DNA of 64,000 nucleotides from Chitinophaga tropicalis. Lineage in GTDB: Bacteria > Bacteroidota > Bacteroidia > Chitinophagales > Chitinophagaceae. The stretch is from contig NZ_WRXN01000004.1 of assembly GCF_009758205.1 (NCBI RefSeq), positions 124,001 through 188,000 on the forward strand, given 5' to 3'. Position 1 is the stretch's first letter; the number at the start of each line of letters is the position of its first letter. Made by a program: the position numbers and the translations under genes. Below the pieces are notes generated by a model. The model searched no databases, was not told the DNA's origin, and was given only the letters and a program-made list of their open reading frames with translations. This document shows positions 1 to 9,216 of this stretch, one piece after another.

Positions 1-1793
1 CGGGCGGCAAAATCGGTATAGTTCTGCGGCAGATTACCAGTATTATATACAAGATTACTTTGCTGATCTGCCAGCACCAATATTCCCGCCTGATGTTTGC
101 CGATCACCCGTTCATAACCTGCGGCAGCTTCCAGGTAGGTAACCCGGTAACGATCATTGGGTGTACCGGAAGTAGATTGCTCACTAAACTTGCCATACTG
201 GGTATAACTATGCAGACCGGGGTCATACTGAAAAACGGCAAAATCCTTGGCCCTGGCAGTAGTATAGGTGGATGAATTATTGTAGGAGCCTTGTACCCGT
301 ACATACAACCCGGGCACTACAAAATCAAGCAACTGTTTTAGTTGCAGGTCTACGGCCATATCCCGTCCATCCTGGTATTGATATCCGCGGTAAACAGCCT
401 GGCCGTAAATACTCACGTTCTGACCATACTGGCTGGTGCCTCCCAGGGAGCCATCCGGATTCAGAACGGGATAAGCATTGGCCGGAGTATTTGCCAAAGC
501 ACTGAAGATGGCCGATGTACCCCCGCCAGGCTGATTGATACGCTGCATACGTCCAAACAGGTTGAGCTGCATAAGGGTGGTCTTTGTTACATCTACTCCT
601 ACATTTGATCGTACAATAAAACGGTCCAGCTGTACATTTGTGTTATATACATTAGTATCTGCAGTTTTCAGCAATCCACCCTCTTTCAGGTAGTCCACAT
701 CAACGAAATAACGGAAGCCCCTCCCGCTGCCCTGCATATTAACATTATAACGGTTAAAAGAAGAATTCTTCCGAAGTACTGTCTTGTACCAGTCTACATT
801 TGGATAGGTATAGGGATTGGTCCCTGTCTTATAGGCTTCTATTGCCTCAGCACTATAAAGGGGAGTTACAGTAGTACCAGGGGCAGCATCATTCTGCCTT
901 GCCTCGTTGAACAATGTGGCATATTGCCAGGCCTGCAATGGTTTGGGTAAAGCAGTAGGTGTACTGATACCAGCATTGGCAGTAACAGAGATCCTCGGAG
1001 ATCCAATGTCCCCTTTCCTTGTAGTGATAGCAATAATACCATTAGAAGAGCGCTGGCCAAACATCACTGTTGAAAGGGCATCCTTCAGAACAGTGATGGA
1101 TTCAATCTGATCGGGATCTATAGAGGTATAACCACGTTCAACACCATCAATGAGCACTGTCTGCGCCGTTGAGCCCCGGATGTTAAAGCCTGCACCAGCA
1201 CCATCCAATCCGGGCATACCGTTGCTGAACGTAACCTGCAGGCCTGCGATCCTTCCAGGCAACGCCTGGAGAAGCTGAGCAGCAGGAGTAGTCATCAGTT
1301 GGCTATTTTTCACCCTGCCTATGGACTGAATGACCTGTTCTTCTCTTTGCGCACCGTGTAATACCTCTACCACCCTCTCACTATTTTCAAACAGGCTGTC
1401 TGCTACCGGCTTATCCTGGGGTAAGAAAAGGAACCTGGGAAAAAGCTGCACCTGCACTTCACGTCCATGTATAACTCTCTCGCATACATAAAAACCTGGT
1501 GCTGAAAACCTTAAACGATCACCAGCAGCAGCCATCAGAGAAAAACTGCCTACGTTATCTGTCTTCACCACGGGACCTCTTCCTAAGACCTTTACAGAGA
1601 CAGCAGGAAAAGGTTTACCTGTATTGTCCCTTACAACACCTTTTATCAAATTCACTTGTCCCCAAACCTGCAACAATGGTAACAAAATCAGCAGTAAGCT
1701 CGCTATCCCGGATTTGATATAGTCTGAGCCCTCTACCTTTAACGACAATAAATAGTTGGTTGAATGCTTCGCATTACAGGAAGTTTTTTTCAT
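1..1793 (-). CDS. SusC/RagA-type TonB-dependent outer-membrane receptor (partial, 3' end outside window)
   Basis: The reading frame starts at an ATG (1793-1791) and stays open to the left edge, giving about 597 N-terminal residues of a protein that is normally about 1000 aa. After a signal peptide with a hydrophobic stretch (SLLLILLPLL, ending near VWGQ) comes a carboxypeptidase-regulatory-like beta-sandwich (LIKGVVRDNTGKPFPAVSV). The TonB plug domain follows, with ALPGRIAGLQV, FNIRGSTAQTVLIDGVERG and ESITVLKDALSTVMFGQRSS, which are hallmarks of SusC. No N-terminal STN domain is visible, so direct FecIR signalling is unlikely. The family forms a 22-stranded barrel that imports oligosaccharides or peptides together with a SusD lipoprotein; the partner should lie left of the window. 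The hybrid regulator just upstream on the same strand is the likely controller. Substrate unknown. Confidence 0.93.
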   Translation of the reverse strand, partial: MKKTSCNAKHSTNYLLSLKVEGSDYIKSGIASLLLILLPLLQVWGQVNLIKGVVRDNTGKPFPAVSVKVLGRGPVVKTDNVGSFSLMAAAGDRLRFSAPGFYVCERVIHGREVQVQLFPRFLFLPQDKPVADSLFENSERVVEVLHGAQREEQVIQSIGRVKNSQLMTTPAAQLLQALPGRIAGLQVTFSNGMPGLDGAGAGFNIRGSTAQTVLIDGVERGYTSIDPDQIESITVLKDALSTVMFGQRSSNGIIAITTRKGDIGSPRISVTANAGISTPTALPKPLQAWQYATLFNEARQNDAAPGTTVTPLYSAEAIEAYKTGTNPYTYPNVDWYKTVLRKNSSFNRYNVNMQGSGRGFRYFVDVDYLKEGGLLKTADTNVYNTNVQLDRFIVRSNVGVDVTKTTLMQLNLFGRMQRINQPGGGTSAIFSALANTPANAYPVLNPDGSLGGTSQYGQNVSIYGQAVYRGYQYQDGRDMAVDLQLKQLLDFVVPGLYVRVQGSYNNSSTYTTARAKDFAVFQYDPGLHSYTQYGKFSEQSTSGTPNDRYRVTYLEAAAGYERVIGKHQAGILVLADQQSNLVYNTGNLPQNYTDFAA

Positions 1794-2086
1794 AACGGGT
1801 ATTTATTCTTAGATAGATCTGGTCGTTAGCCGGGAATACATCATCCCTATTATATATGTCCTGCTCAATAGATCGAAGATTTTCGAAAAAGGGAAACTTC
1901 TCCTCATGGCAGCAATCCTGATTACACCGGTTTTTGAAAACCGGGCTCACAATATTGGTCATTAAAACAAGGTTACAGGATACACAGATTCTTAAAAAAG
2001 GGACACATTTTACAAGTTAGGGGTGAAAATCTCCCTATTATCCTCCATTTTGGCGGCACGGGATGGGAATATGAGATCCGGAAAAA
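1794..2086. other. Intergenic gap between HTCS gene and SusC gene
   Basis: This 293-bp AT-rich stretch separates the HTCS stop from the downstream SusC start. It must hold the receptor promoter if the receptor is not co-transcribed with the regulator. I see no exact TTTG-N19-TAnnTTTG promoter, no strong palindrome and no credible small gene. A short inverted repeat (TCCGG...CCGGA, about 2076-2093) overlaps the 3' end of the regulator and is too weak to call a terminator. Confidence 0.4.
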
Positions 2087-5000
2087 CTACCGGAAGGATT
2101 TTTTGTTGATGGAATAACTGTCGTTTAACCGCGACCTATACTTTTTGGCATATTCGGAAGGGGTCATACCAAATAATTGAAGGAAACACTTTCTGAAATA
2201 ATGCAGGTAGTTAAACCCGGTATTATAGGCAACTTCATTAATTCTCATGTCAGTCTTCAGCAGCATTTCAGCAGCTTTACGCAGTCGCAGATAACGTATA
2301 AAAGCGTTCACAGACAATCCGGAAACTGCCTTGATACGGTTATAGAGGGAAGAATGGCTCATTCCCATCTCTTTTGCAAAATCTTTTATGGCAAATGTCT
2401 CATCATTCAGGTGCCTGCCGACTACCTCAATACATTTTTCCAGAAACAGGCGATATTCCTCTGATATTTTCAAATTGTTGTTCTGCAGGGTTACTTCATT
2501 CAGGAAATGTTGCTGCAACCCTTTTCTTGCTTTAATAATATTAGTCACCTTAGCCAATAGCAGAGATGTGTCAAACGGCTTGGTAATATAGTCGTCAGCA
2601 CCGCCTTCAATCCCTTCCAGCCGTAACGAATCCGACATACTTCCTGTCAATAGGATTACTGGTATGTGGGCGGTATCGGGAGTCTCCTTTAGGGTGTGAC
2701 AAAGATCTATCCCACTCATTCCTGCCATATGTATGTCTGAAAGAACCAGGTCCGGCATATATGTCCTGGCCATTTTCAGTCCATTATTGCCATCCCCGGC
2801 AACCTGGACCTGGTATTTGTTACTGAAAATATTACTAAGGTACCCGAGCATATGGCTATCATCATCTATTAATAAGACGGTATGTTTAGGAGATGTAAGC
2901 TCTTCCACAGACTGGGTTCCTTCGGTCATTAATTCGTACCCGGGGGGTGCTTCCTCCGGGCCAAACAACTCTGCCACCCAGCTCTCCGTTTCCCCATTAT
3001 GCTCAACTGTTTCGCTTTCATCGAAATGTGCCTTGCCCTTTTTAAGGACAAGATGAAAATCAGTTCCCTTTCCTGGCAGGCTATCAAATCCCAGACTGCC
3101 TTTATGTGCTTCAGCAAAAGATTTTGCCAGATACAGTCCAACACCAAAACCAACTTTTCGTTGGCGGCCTCCTTGTACAGCCTGTCCGAATTTCCTGAAC
3201 AACTGACCGGCTTGTTCCGGAGAAATCCCATCTCCAGTATCGCTGACACTTATCCGAAAATCGTCAGTTGTCTCTTCCACCCTGAACAACACTTTCCCTC
3301 CGGAAGGCGTAAATTTGATAGCGTTGGATAGCAGATTAAATAAAATGATCTCCAGTTTCATTTTGTCTGCATAAACCGGTAATCCGGCAGAAGGGCATTC
3401 CATGATGAAATCAATGCTACCTGCAACTGCCTGGTTGGAAAAGCACCCGAATACTTCCCGGCAGACAGCTACCAGGTCCAGCTTTGTTACCTGTAAGACA
3501 TCAAACCCGCTTTCTGCCTTATTGAACAATAATAGTTGGTCTACGAGGCTGAGCAGGCGTTTTGAATTAAAGTAAATGGTATTTAAACTTTCCTGTTCTT
3601 CAATTGAACAATCACTCTCACGGAGTGTTCTGGCAGGATTTACAATCAGGGTAAGTGGTGTACGGAACTCATGAGAGATGCTGGTAAAAAAGTCTTTTCG
3701 CCTTTCATTTGTAGCACGTTCATTCTCCATCAACAAGCGTTCCTGTTCTCTTTCCGCCTTTTCCGCAGCATGTTCCGCTTTTTCCTTTTCCAGCTCCGCC
3801 TGTCTCTTCTCCTTTTCTGCTCTTTCTGTATCAGCTATCAGCTTTGTTATCTTTACTTCATACAACAGCCGTCTCTGTCTTATTTTATAGGACACATACC
3901 AAAAAATGGATGATAGAACGGCCAGTGCATAGAGAGAGTAAGCCAGCCATGTGCGGTACCAGGGTGGCCATATGGTAATCAGCAAAGGCGTCATTTCTTT
4001 CTCCCACCGGCCATTGACTGTGCTGGCCTTCAATCTTAATCTGTAACTGCCCTCCCGCAAACCTGAATAAGTGAAAGTTTGCTGCGCTCCCGCATCATTC
4101 CATGTCTTGTCCCATCCTTCCAAATAATAACTGTATCTCAGCTGAGCAGGAAAGGTAAATTCCGGCACTGTATAACCGATTGTCAGGCTGGCGCTTGCAA
4201 ATGGCAACTCCAACCTGGAAATGCTGCCGTCGTTATGTAGCTTCCACGTAACACTGCTTTTCTGAAAGAGCTGGCCGGCTACCTTTATCATAGTTAAAAC
4301 AGGCGCCAGTGGCCTGCCCGGTGGATGTATGTTCAAAGGATCGAAGATCGTTAATCCTTTTGCTCCACCAAATGCCATTTTTCCATCAGAAAGCCGGTAT
4401 GCAGCGTGAAAGCTAAACTGGTTGGCGGGTAGTCCATCTTCAAGGTAATAATTCTCAAACAGGCCTTTATCGGGCGAAAAGCAGGCCAATCCATTATTAG
4501 TTCCGATCCATAACCTGCCACGGGCATCCTTTAATATATTCAGCACCGCATCGTTGCATAGACCATTAGCTGTAGTGTATCGCTTTAGAATATGCCCCGT
4601 AGTTAAATTCAGCAATAACAGACCTCCGCCTTCGGTCCCTATCCAAAGCTTGCCAGGCCCGGCGTCTGTAAAGCACCTTACAATATCCCCTGTTTCATAA
4701 CGTCTGTGCCGCCTGCTTCCTGTCTTATCTATTAATACAGCCTCATGTAAAGCGCCTCCCCAGAAGCTGCCGTCAGGTAATTCCGTCAGCACCATCATGT
4801 CAGATAAAGTGGTGTCAAATACCTCAAAGCGGTTGGCCAGGGCATTGAACTTATACAACGCTCCTGAACCGGACCGGTTTTTCAACGTCCCCGCCCATAC
4901 CTCGCCATCTGATGTGGCAGCAATGGTGAATACGCTGTGCTGTTTCCCGGACACAGGGCCTGGGCATTTATATTGACGGAACCTGCCGTCTGCTTTACCG

Positions 5001-6277
5001 TATCTTGAAACACCGTTTTGATAATTGGCGAGCCAAACATCTTTGCGAAAATCTATGGCAATGTCACAGATAGAATTTCCAGCAAGGTGGCCGTTTTCAC
5101 CCGGCCGGGCAAAAAAATTGTCAATTTTTCCCAGGCCCATGTTCCATCTGCTCAGGCCAAAACCGTCCGTCCCTACCCATAATACACGGTCAGCATCCTC
5201 CTTAATGGAATAAACAAGATTGTCAGCAATGGTATTGGAGCGGGAAGGATCATGCCTATATACCTGAAAATCATTCCTGCCCGGATCGAAAAGATAAATT
5301 CCCCCTCTGGAGGTCCCCATCCACATTCTTCCGTCCATATCCCGCTCCAGGCAAATAACGGACTCACTCTTTCTGTCCAGCGGCTGTGTAACGTTTGCAG
5401 CACTCACTTTCCCTGATACAGGATCCAACAATAACGGACCGCGATTATTCGTAGCAAACCACAATTTTCCTTCTTTGCCTGCCTTAACAGCCATTACACG
5501 TTCCCCTCCCCCGCTGACAACGGCCTTACTATACAACCTTTGGAGCCTGTCCTCAATTATATTATATGCTGTGATCCCTACTGTATCTCCTATCCATAGT
5601 TTGTTGCCTTCCACTTCAAGGCATCCTGTTATAACTGAGGGGTCTTTCAATACCAGGCATTTCTTTTTTTTGTCCAATACAAATAATCCTTTTCCCGGCA
5701 GCATGGCCCAGAGATTGCCAGTGCTATCTTTAGCGATATACTGTACATAATAACTATCTCCATCTTTCCCGGAGCTTTCAATAGGTATGCAGGAGCCAAG
5801 GCTGCTTTGATTTAAAAAACCGATCAGCCCATCTGCTTCTGTGGCCACAAATACATCCGTACCTATAGCAACAACGCCTGTTGCCAATCCCAAAGTACGT
5901 TTATCAGCAGCCAGCAGGGCAGGTTTAAATATTCCTGTAAGTTTATTAAGGATGCAGATACCATTACGTGTGGCCACCCATATTCTTCCCTGAGCGTCCT
6001 GATCCAGTCCGCTGATCCAGTTACCTGTTAAAGAACTGCTATCTCCTGACTGATGTCTGTAAATGGTAACATTTTTTCCGTCAAAGCGGTTAAGGCCGTC
6101 GTTGGTACCTATCCAGATAAATCCCTGGTGATCCTGGAAAACAACCCGGATCGAGTAACTTGACAGCCCTTCAGATATGCTGATATTGGATACAGCAACC
6201 GGCGCCTGCGATAAACAACGCACAGCACATAACCCAACAAGGCAAAAAAACAATAGAAATTTATTTCTTATTGACAT
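2087..6277 (-). CDS. Hybrid two-component system sensor kinase/response regulator (HTCS)
   Basis: A 1396-aa one-component fusion of a sensor kinase and a response regulator. Residues 1-24 form a signal peptide. About 40-690 are two-component propeller repeats (Reg_prop; FIWIGTNDGLNRFDG, RLWIGTNNGL), followed by a Y_Y_Y domain to about 765 and a membrane helix at about 775-797. A charged coiled coil (E/K/A-rich, 800-858) leads into the HisKA domain with SISHEFRTPLT (phospho-His near 869). The HATPase has NLLSNAIKFTPSGG, DTGDGI and GFGVGL. The receiver (about 1131-1250) keeps acidic IDDD, the phospho-acceptor in LVLSDIHM (about D1181) and K in YITKPFD. A C-terminal AraC HTH (about 1300-1380) binds DNA. 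The periplasmic propeller senses an oligosaccharide in known homologues and activates adjacent susCD genes. All catalytic boxes look intact. Likely targets are the downstream receptor (1-1793) and/or the cluster at 7.7-12.3 kb. Confidence 0.95.
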   Translation of the reverse strand: MSIRNKFLLFFCLVGLCAVRCLSQAPVAVSNISISEGLSSYSIRVVFQDHQGFIWIGTNDGLNRFDGKNVTIYRHQSGDSSSLTGNWISGLDQDAQGRIWVATRNGICILNKLTGIFKPALLAADKRTLGLATGVVAIGTDVFVATEADGLIGFLNQSSLGSCIPIESSGKDGDSYYVQYIAKDSTGNLWAMLPGKGLFVLDKKKKCLVLKDPSVITGCLEVEGNKLWIGDTVGITAYNIIEDRLQRLYSKAVVSGGGERVMAVKAGKEGKLWFATNNRGPLLLDPVSGKVSAANVTQPLDRKSESVICLERDMDGRMWMGTSRGGIYLFDPGRNDFQVYRHDPSRSNTIADNLVYSIKEDADRVLWVGTDGFGLSRWNMGLGKIDNFFARPGENGHLAGNSICDIAIDFRKDVWLANYQNGVSRYGKADGRFRQYKCPGPVSGKQHSVFTIAATSDGEVWAGTLKNRSGSGALYKFNALANRFEVFDTTLSDMMVLTELPDGSFWGGALHEAVLIDKTGSRRHRRYETGDIVRCFTDAGPGKLWIGTEGGGLLLLNLTTGHILKRYTTANGLCNDAVLNILKDARGRLWIGTNNGLACFSPDKGLFENYYLEDGLPANQFSFHAAYRLSDGKMAFGGAKGLTIFDPLNIHPPGRPLAPVLTMIKVAGQLFQKSSVTWKLHNDGSISRLELPFASASLTIGYTVPEFTFPAQLRYSYYLEGWDKTWNDAGAQQTFTYSGLREGSYRLRLKASTVNGRWEKEMTPLLITIWPPWYRTWLAYSLYALAVLSSIFWYVSYKIRQRRLLYEVKITKLIADTERAEKEKRQAELEKEKAEHAAEKAEREQERLLMENERATNERRKDFFTSISHEFRTPLTLIVNPARTLRESDCSIEEQESLNTIYFNSKRLLSLVDQLLLFNKAESGFDVLQVTKLDLVAVCREVFGCFSNQAVAGSIDFIMECPSAGLPVYADKMKLEIILFNLLSNAIKFTPSGGKVLFRVEETTDDFRISVSDTGDGISPEQAGQLFRKFGQAVQGGRQRKVGFGVGLYLAKSFAEAHKGSLGFDSLPGKGTDFHLVLKKGKAHFDESETVEHNGETESWVAELFGPEEAPPGYELMTEGTQSVEELTSPKHTVLLIDDDSHMLGYLSNIFSNKYQVQVAGDGNNGLKMARTYMPDLVLSDIHMAGMSGIDLCHTLKETPDTAHIPVILLTGSMSDSLRLEGIEGGADDYITKPFDTSLLLAKVTNIIKARKGLQQHFLNEVTLQNNNLKISEEYRLFLEKCIEVVGRHLNDETFAIKDFAKEMGMSHSSLYNRIKAVSGLSVNAFIRYLRLRKAAEMLLKTDMRINEVAYNTGFNYLHYFRKCFLQLFGMTPSEYAKKYRSRLNDSYSINKKSFR

Positions 6278-6331
6278 ACTATTAATAGAGGCCCGGATAA
6301 TGGGAATCTACTGAATGAAATGATCAGCGTG

Positions 6332-6363
6332 AAAAAAGCTTTTCCCGAAGAGAAGCGCTTTTT
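6332..6363 (-). terminator. Putative terminator hairpin after the zinc dehydrogenase
   Basis: Read on the minus strand, an AAAAAGC arm pairs with GCTTTTTT around a CTTCGGG-containing loop, about 45 nt after the dehydrogenase stop. Inner pairing is imperfect, with a 2-nt bulge. The core GCTTCTCTTCGGGAAAAGC is closely related to the hairpin at 14829-14873, also in sense orientation to its upstream gene, so both may be members of one repeat family. Confidence 0.55.
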
Positions 6364-6407
6364 AGAACGGTCTGGTATGGAGATCAATTTTGTATTGTCT
6401 GTAGTTC

Positions 6408-7436
6408 TCAGGAAGACACATCATCCTGATCAAGATTGATCATCGCTTTTACAATACCCTCGTCGGTAATCAGTGAAGGGAATTCTTGCACCATATTATC
6501 AAAATGTATTTTGTGAGTAATGTAGTGTTCCGGGTTTATTCTACCTATCCGGATATTCTCAAGCACATGGTCAAAGTCCTTTCTGGTAGCATTGCGGCTG
6601 CTTAACAATGTACCTTCCCGTTTATGGAACTCCGGGTGGCTAAATCCTATAGTCCCCTTCTGTAGTCCCACCAACACGTACCGGCCTGCATGCGACATAA
6701 ACCTGAAAGCATTATTGATTGCATTCAGGTTGCCAGTAGCATCGATGACAACAGCAGGCATATCGCCATCTGTTGCTTCCCGTAATTTTTCATCCAGGTG
6801 ATCATCGAAAGCGTTGATGGCAATCTTCACGCCAGCTATCTTCTTTGCCCAGGTAAGCCTGTTATCATTCACATCTATAGCTAATACATTTGCCCCTGCA
6901 ACTGAGGCCATCTCCATTGTGGCTAACCCAATAGGGCCTGCGCCAATCACCAGTACATTTTCGTCCGGAAGAATGGCGGCACGTCTGACCGCATGTGCAG
7001 CAATTGCGAAAGGTTCTACCAATGCCAGCATATCAGGGGCCAACCCGGCAGCTGGCAGTAAAAGGTGAGAAGGGACCACCAGAAATTCTGCCATTCCACC
7101 ATCTGTATGCACACCAATAACTTTCATGTTCTGGCAGCAGTTGGTATTACCGTTGCGACAAGCTATACAACTGCCACAATGCTGGTAGGGAATAACGGTA
7201 ACAATATCTCCTTTGCGTAGCTGTTGGGAGTCACCTTCCACAAATTCTGCGGCTAATTCATGTCCCAACACCCTGGGATAGCTAAAATAAGGCTGCGTTC
7301 CCCCAAAAGCATGGATATCGGTTCCACATATACCGATTCGCCGTATTTTTATTATGGAATGCCCCGGTGGACATACCGGCTCCGGAATATCCCTATACTC
7401 CAATTTTCCCGGCTCAATACAAGAAATAATCTTCAT
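6408..7436 (-). CDS. Zinc-dependent medium-chain alcohol/polyol dehydrogenase
   Basis: A 342-aa NAD(P)-dependent MDR dehydrogenase. The GroES-like catalytic domain has the zinc ligands Cys37 (GICGTDIH), His59-Glu60 (GHE) and probably Glu141. Structural-zinc cysteines sit at 87, 90, 93 and 100/101 (CGSCIACRNGNTNCC). The Rossmann fold shows VLVIGAGPIGLA with the GxGxxG at 165-170, and an acidic residue at the end of strand 2 (LAIDVND), which favours NAD over NADP. The family oxidises sorbitol, threonine, galactitol, idonate or similar sugar acids and alcohols; the sequence alone does not fix the substrate. It lies downstream of the SusC/SusD pair on the same strand but behind a good terminator (7590-7615), so it may have its own promoter. 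Its partner in sugar oxidation may be the aldo/keto reductase at 13678. Confidence 0.88.
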   Translation of the reverse strand: MKIISCIEPGKLEYRDIPEPVCPPGHSIIKIRRIGICGTDIHAFGGTQPYFSYPRVLGHELAAEFVEGDSQQLRKGDIVTVIPYQHCGSCIACRNGNTNCCQNMKVIGVHTDGGMAEFLVVPSHLLLPAAGLAPDMLALVEPFAIAAHAVRRAAILPDENVLVIGAGPIGLATMEMASVAGANVLAIDVNDNRLTWAKKIAGVKIAINAFDDHLDEKLREATDGDMPAVVIDATGNLNAINNAFRFMSHAGRYVLVGLQKGTIGFSHPEFHKREGTLLSSRNATRKDFDHVLENIRIGRINPEHYITHKIHFDNMVQEFPSLITDEGIVKAMINLDQDDVSS

Positions 7437-7589
7437 GACTTTTTATTTAATAATACTCTGTTTCTTTTATAGGATACCGGCGGTCTTTCCGGGTAGGAAA
7501 TGTATGGCTATAGCCCCTTTCTCCAAGTGAATTTAAAATTCATTATCAGTTTACATATTACAAGCCATATATCTTTTCTAAATACAATA

Positions 7590-7615
7590 GGGGGCAACTC
7601 TCAGGAGTTACCCCC
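7590..7615 (-). terminator. Terminator hairpin after the susCD-type pair
   Basis: A GGGGGYAACTC arm pairs with its complement over 11 bp around a 4-nt loop. On the minus-strand RNA all pairs are Watson-Crick except one G-U wobble; on the plus strand that position would be a mismatch, so it is built for the minus strand. It lies about 80 nt after the SusD stop, followed by a moderately U-rich stretch (UAUUGUAUUUAG). Confidence 0.7.
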
Positions 7616-7695
7616 AATGGACTGATCATCATCTACCAAACATCGAACAGCTATAACCGGAGAACTGATTCGAGCTTAGTGTTCACCCAGGATAT

Positions 7696-9192
7696 TCAAT
7701 ATCCCTGATTCTGGATCATATCCGGTTGATTACGGTCTATTTCTGTCTGGGGTATTGGCCAGAATTCATACTTATCATCGTATTGTGTTTTTATATTCGG
7801 GAAAAGCGGGTTCTGCACAAAGCCATTCAGTTTTTCTTTGGCAATGCCCCATCTGCGTAAGTCGTGATAACGAAGGCCTTCCATTGCGAATTCTACTCTT
7901 CTTTCATGCCTGATACGGTCTCTCATCTGTTCTCTTGAAAGGCCTTGTGGTAAAGCCGGCATATTTATACCAGGCCTTGCACGGACCTCGTTTATCTGTT
8001 GGTAAACGGAGGCATCTGGTCCTGCCACTTCATTCTGCGCTTCAGCATACATAAGTTTTACATCGGCATATCTGAGCAATACAAAATCATTATCATCTAA
8101 AGCGCCATAATCAGGGTTCACCAAACTGGGAGTAAGCCATTTCTTCACACAGTAGTAGCCAGGTATCCAGCTATCCTTTCCTGGTGTTGCCACCAGCAAG
8201 TCCCCGGTAAATGGCCAGCCCTGCGCCTGGGTATCTCCTGCAAAGAAGAATGTCATAGTCTTCCTCGGATCACCTGGTTCATATTCATTAATGAGGTCCT
8301 GCGTTCCAAGTTCTCCCTTCCAGCGCTGCAGGTGAACTGCCAAAGCGACGTCCTGGTGCTGTCTGTTAGGCAACTGGTACTTTACCGAAAACATGATCTC
8401 CGGGCTTGAGTTCTGATCCGGTTTATAAAAATTGGAGGGATAATTTGGGTTGAGTGAAAATTTTCCTCCATCTATTATGGCTTTAGCAAGGGCAGCTGCA
8501 TCGCTCCATTTCTGCTGAAGCATTAACGCTCTGAGTTTGTATCCCATAGCGGTGGCTTTAACAGCATGACCATCGCCATATGCTTTGTCAGGCAGTCCTG
8601 CTATTGCAGAATCAAGGTCCGACTCTACCAGCTTCAGTACATCGGCTTTAGGAGATTTAGCCTTGGTTGCCCTGAAGTCTTGAGAAAAAGGATCTTCAGT
8701 TGTAATGGGAACATTACCATATAACTGTGCCAGCCACAAATAGTTAAATCCTCTTAAAAAATAGGCCTCTGCCTTATACTGCTGCAGTTTCTGACCGGAA
8801 AGCACTTTCCCTACATTAGCCAGGAAATTGTTAATGGCAGCAATAGACTGGTAGCAGTTCGCATAATATGCATAGACAAAATCCCCCGACTGAGGTGTAA
8901 TGCCGGCAGTAAGAGCTGTTGTTCCGCCACCGTAGTTGTATTGCCCGTATGAATCGTCGCTAAAATTATCCCAGGCCATGACGGTATACTGTGAAGTAGC
9001 ATATCCTCCGGAACTGGCATACAGGTAGTTATAAATACCTGTCAGTGCGAGGTCAGCATCGGATTCATTTTTCCAGAATACTGACGTGGACAATGATGAT
9101 GGAGGTGTACGATCCAGGAAATTTTTACTGCAGGATACAAGACCTGCCGCAAGTGTGATAAAAACTGATATATTGAAAAGGCACTGTTTCAT
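7696..9192 (-). CDS. SusD/RagB-family nutrient-binding outer-membrane lipoprotein
   Basis: A 498-aa SusD-like protein. It has a lipoprotein signal with lipobox GLVSC (Cys21), then the family start KNFLDRTPPSSLSTSVFWKN and a TPR-like helical fold (SDADLALTGIYNYLY, YFLRGFNYLWLAQLYG). The C-terminal RagB/SusD signature is present (IRHERRVEFAMEGLRYHDLR). SusD forms the lid over its SusC barrel and captures the glycan at the cell surface. The gene starts 24 nt after the SusC gene and is surely co-transcribed with it. The nearby LacI regulator and aldo/keto reductase suggest a sugar ligand, but the ligand cannot be read from sequence. Confidence 0.96.
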   Translation of the reverse strand: MKQCLFNISVFITLAAGLVSCSKNFLDRTPPSSLSTSVFWKNESDADLALTGIYNYLYASSGGYATSQYTVMAWDNFSDDSYGQYNYGGGTTALTAGITPQSGDFVYAYYANCYQSIAAINNFLANVGKVLSGQKLQQYKAEAYFLRGFNYLWLAQLYGNVPITTEDPFSQDFRATKAKSPKADVLKLVESDLDSAIAGLPDKAYGDGHAVKATAMGYKLRALMLQQKWSDAAALAKAIIDGGKFSLNPNYPSNFYKPDQNSSPEIMFSVKYQLPNRQHQDVALAVHLQRWKGELGTQDLINEYEPGDPRKTMTFFFAGDTQAQGWPFTGDLLVATPGKDSWIPGYYCVKKWLTPSLVNPDYGALDDNDFVLLRYADVKLMYAEAQNEVAGPDASVYQQINEVRARPGINMPALPQGLSREQMRDRIRHERRVEFAMEGLRYHDLRRWGIAKEKLNGFVQNPLFPNIKTQYDDKYEFWPIPQTEIDRNQPDMIQNQGY

Positions 9193-9216
9193 ATGTTCAT
9201 AATTGAAGAAGGTTAG

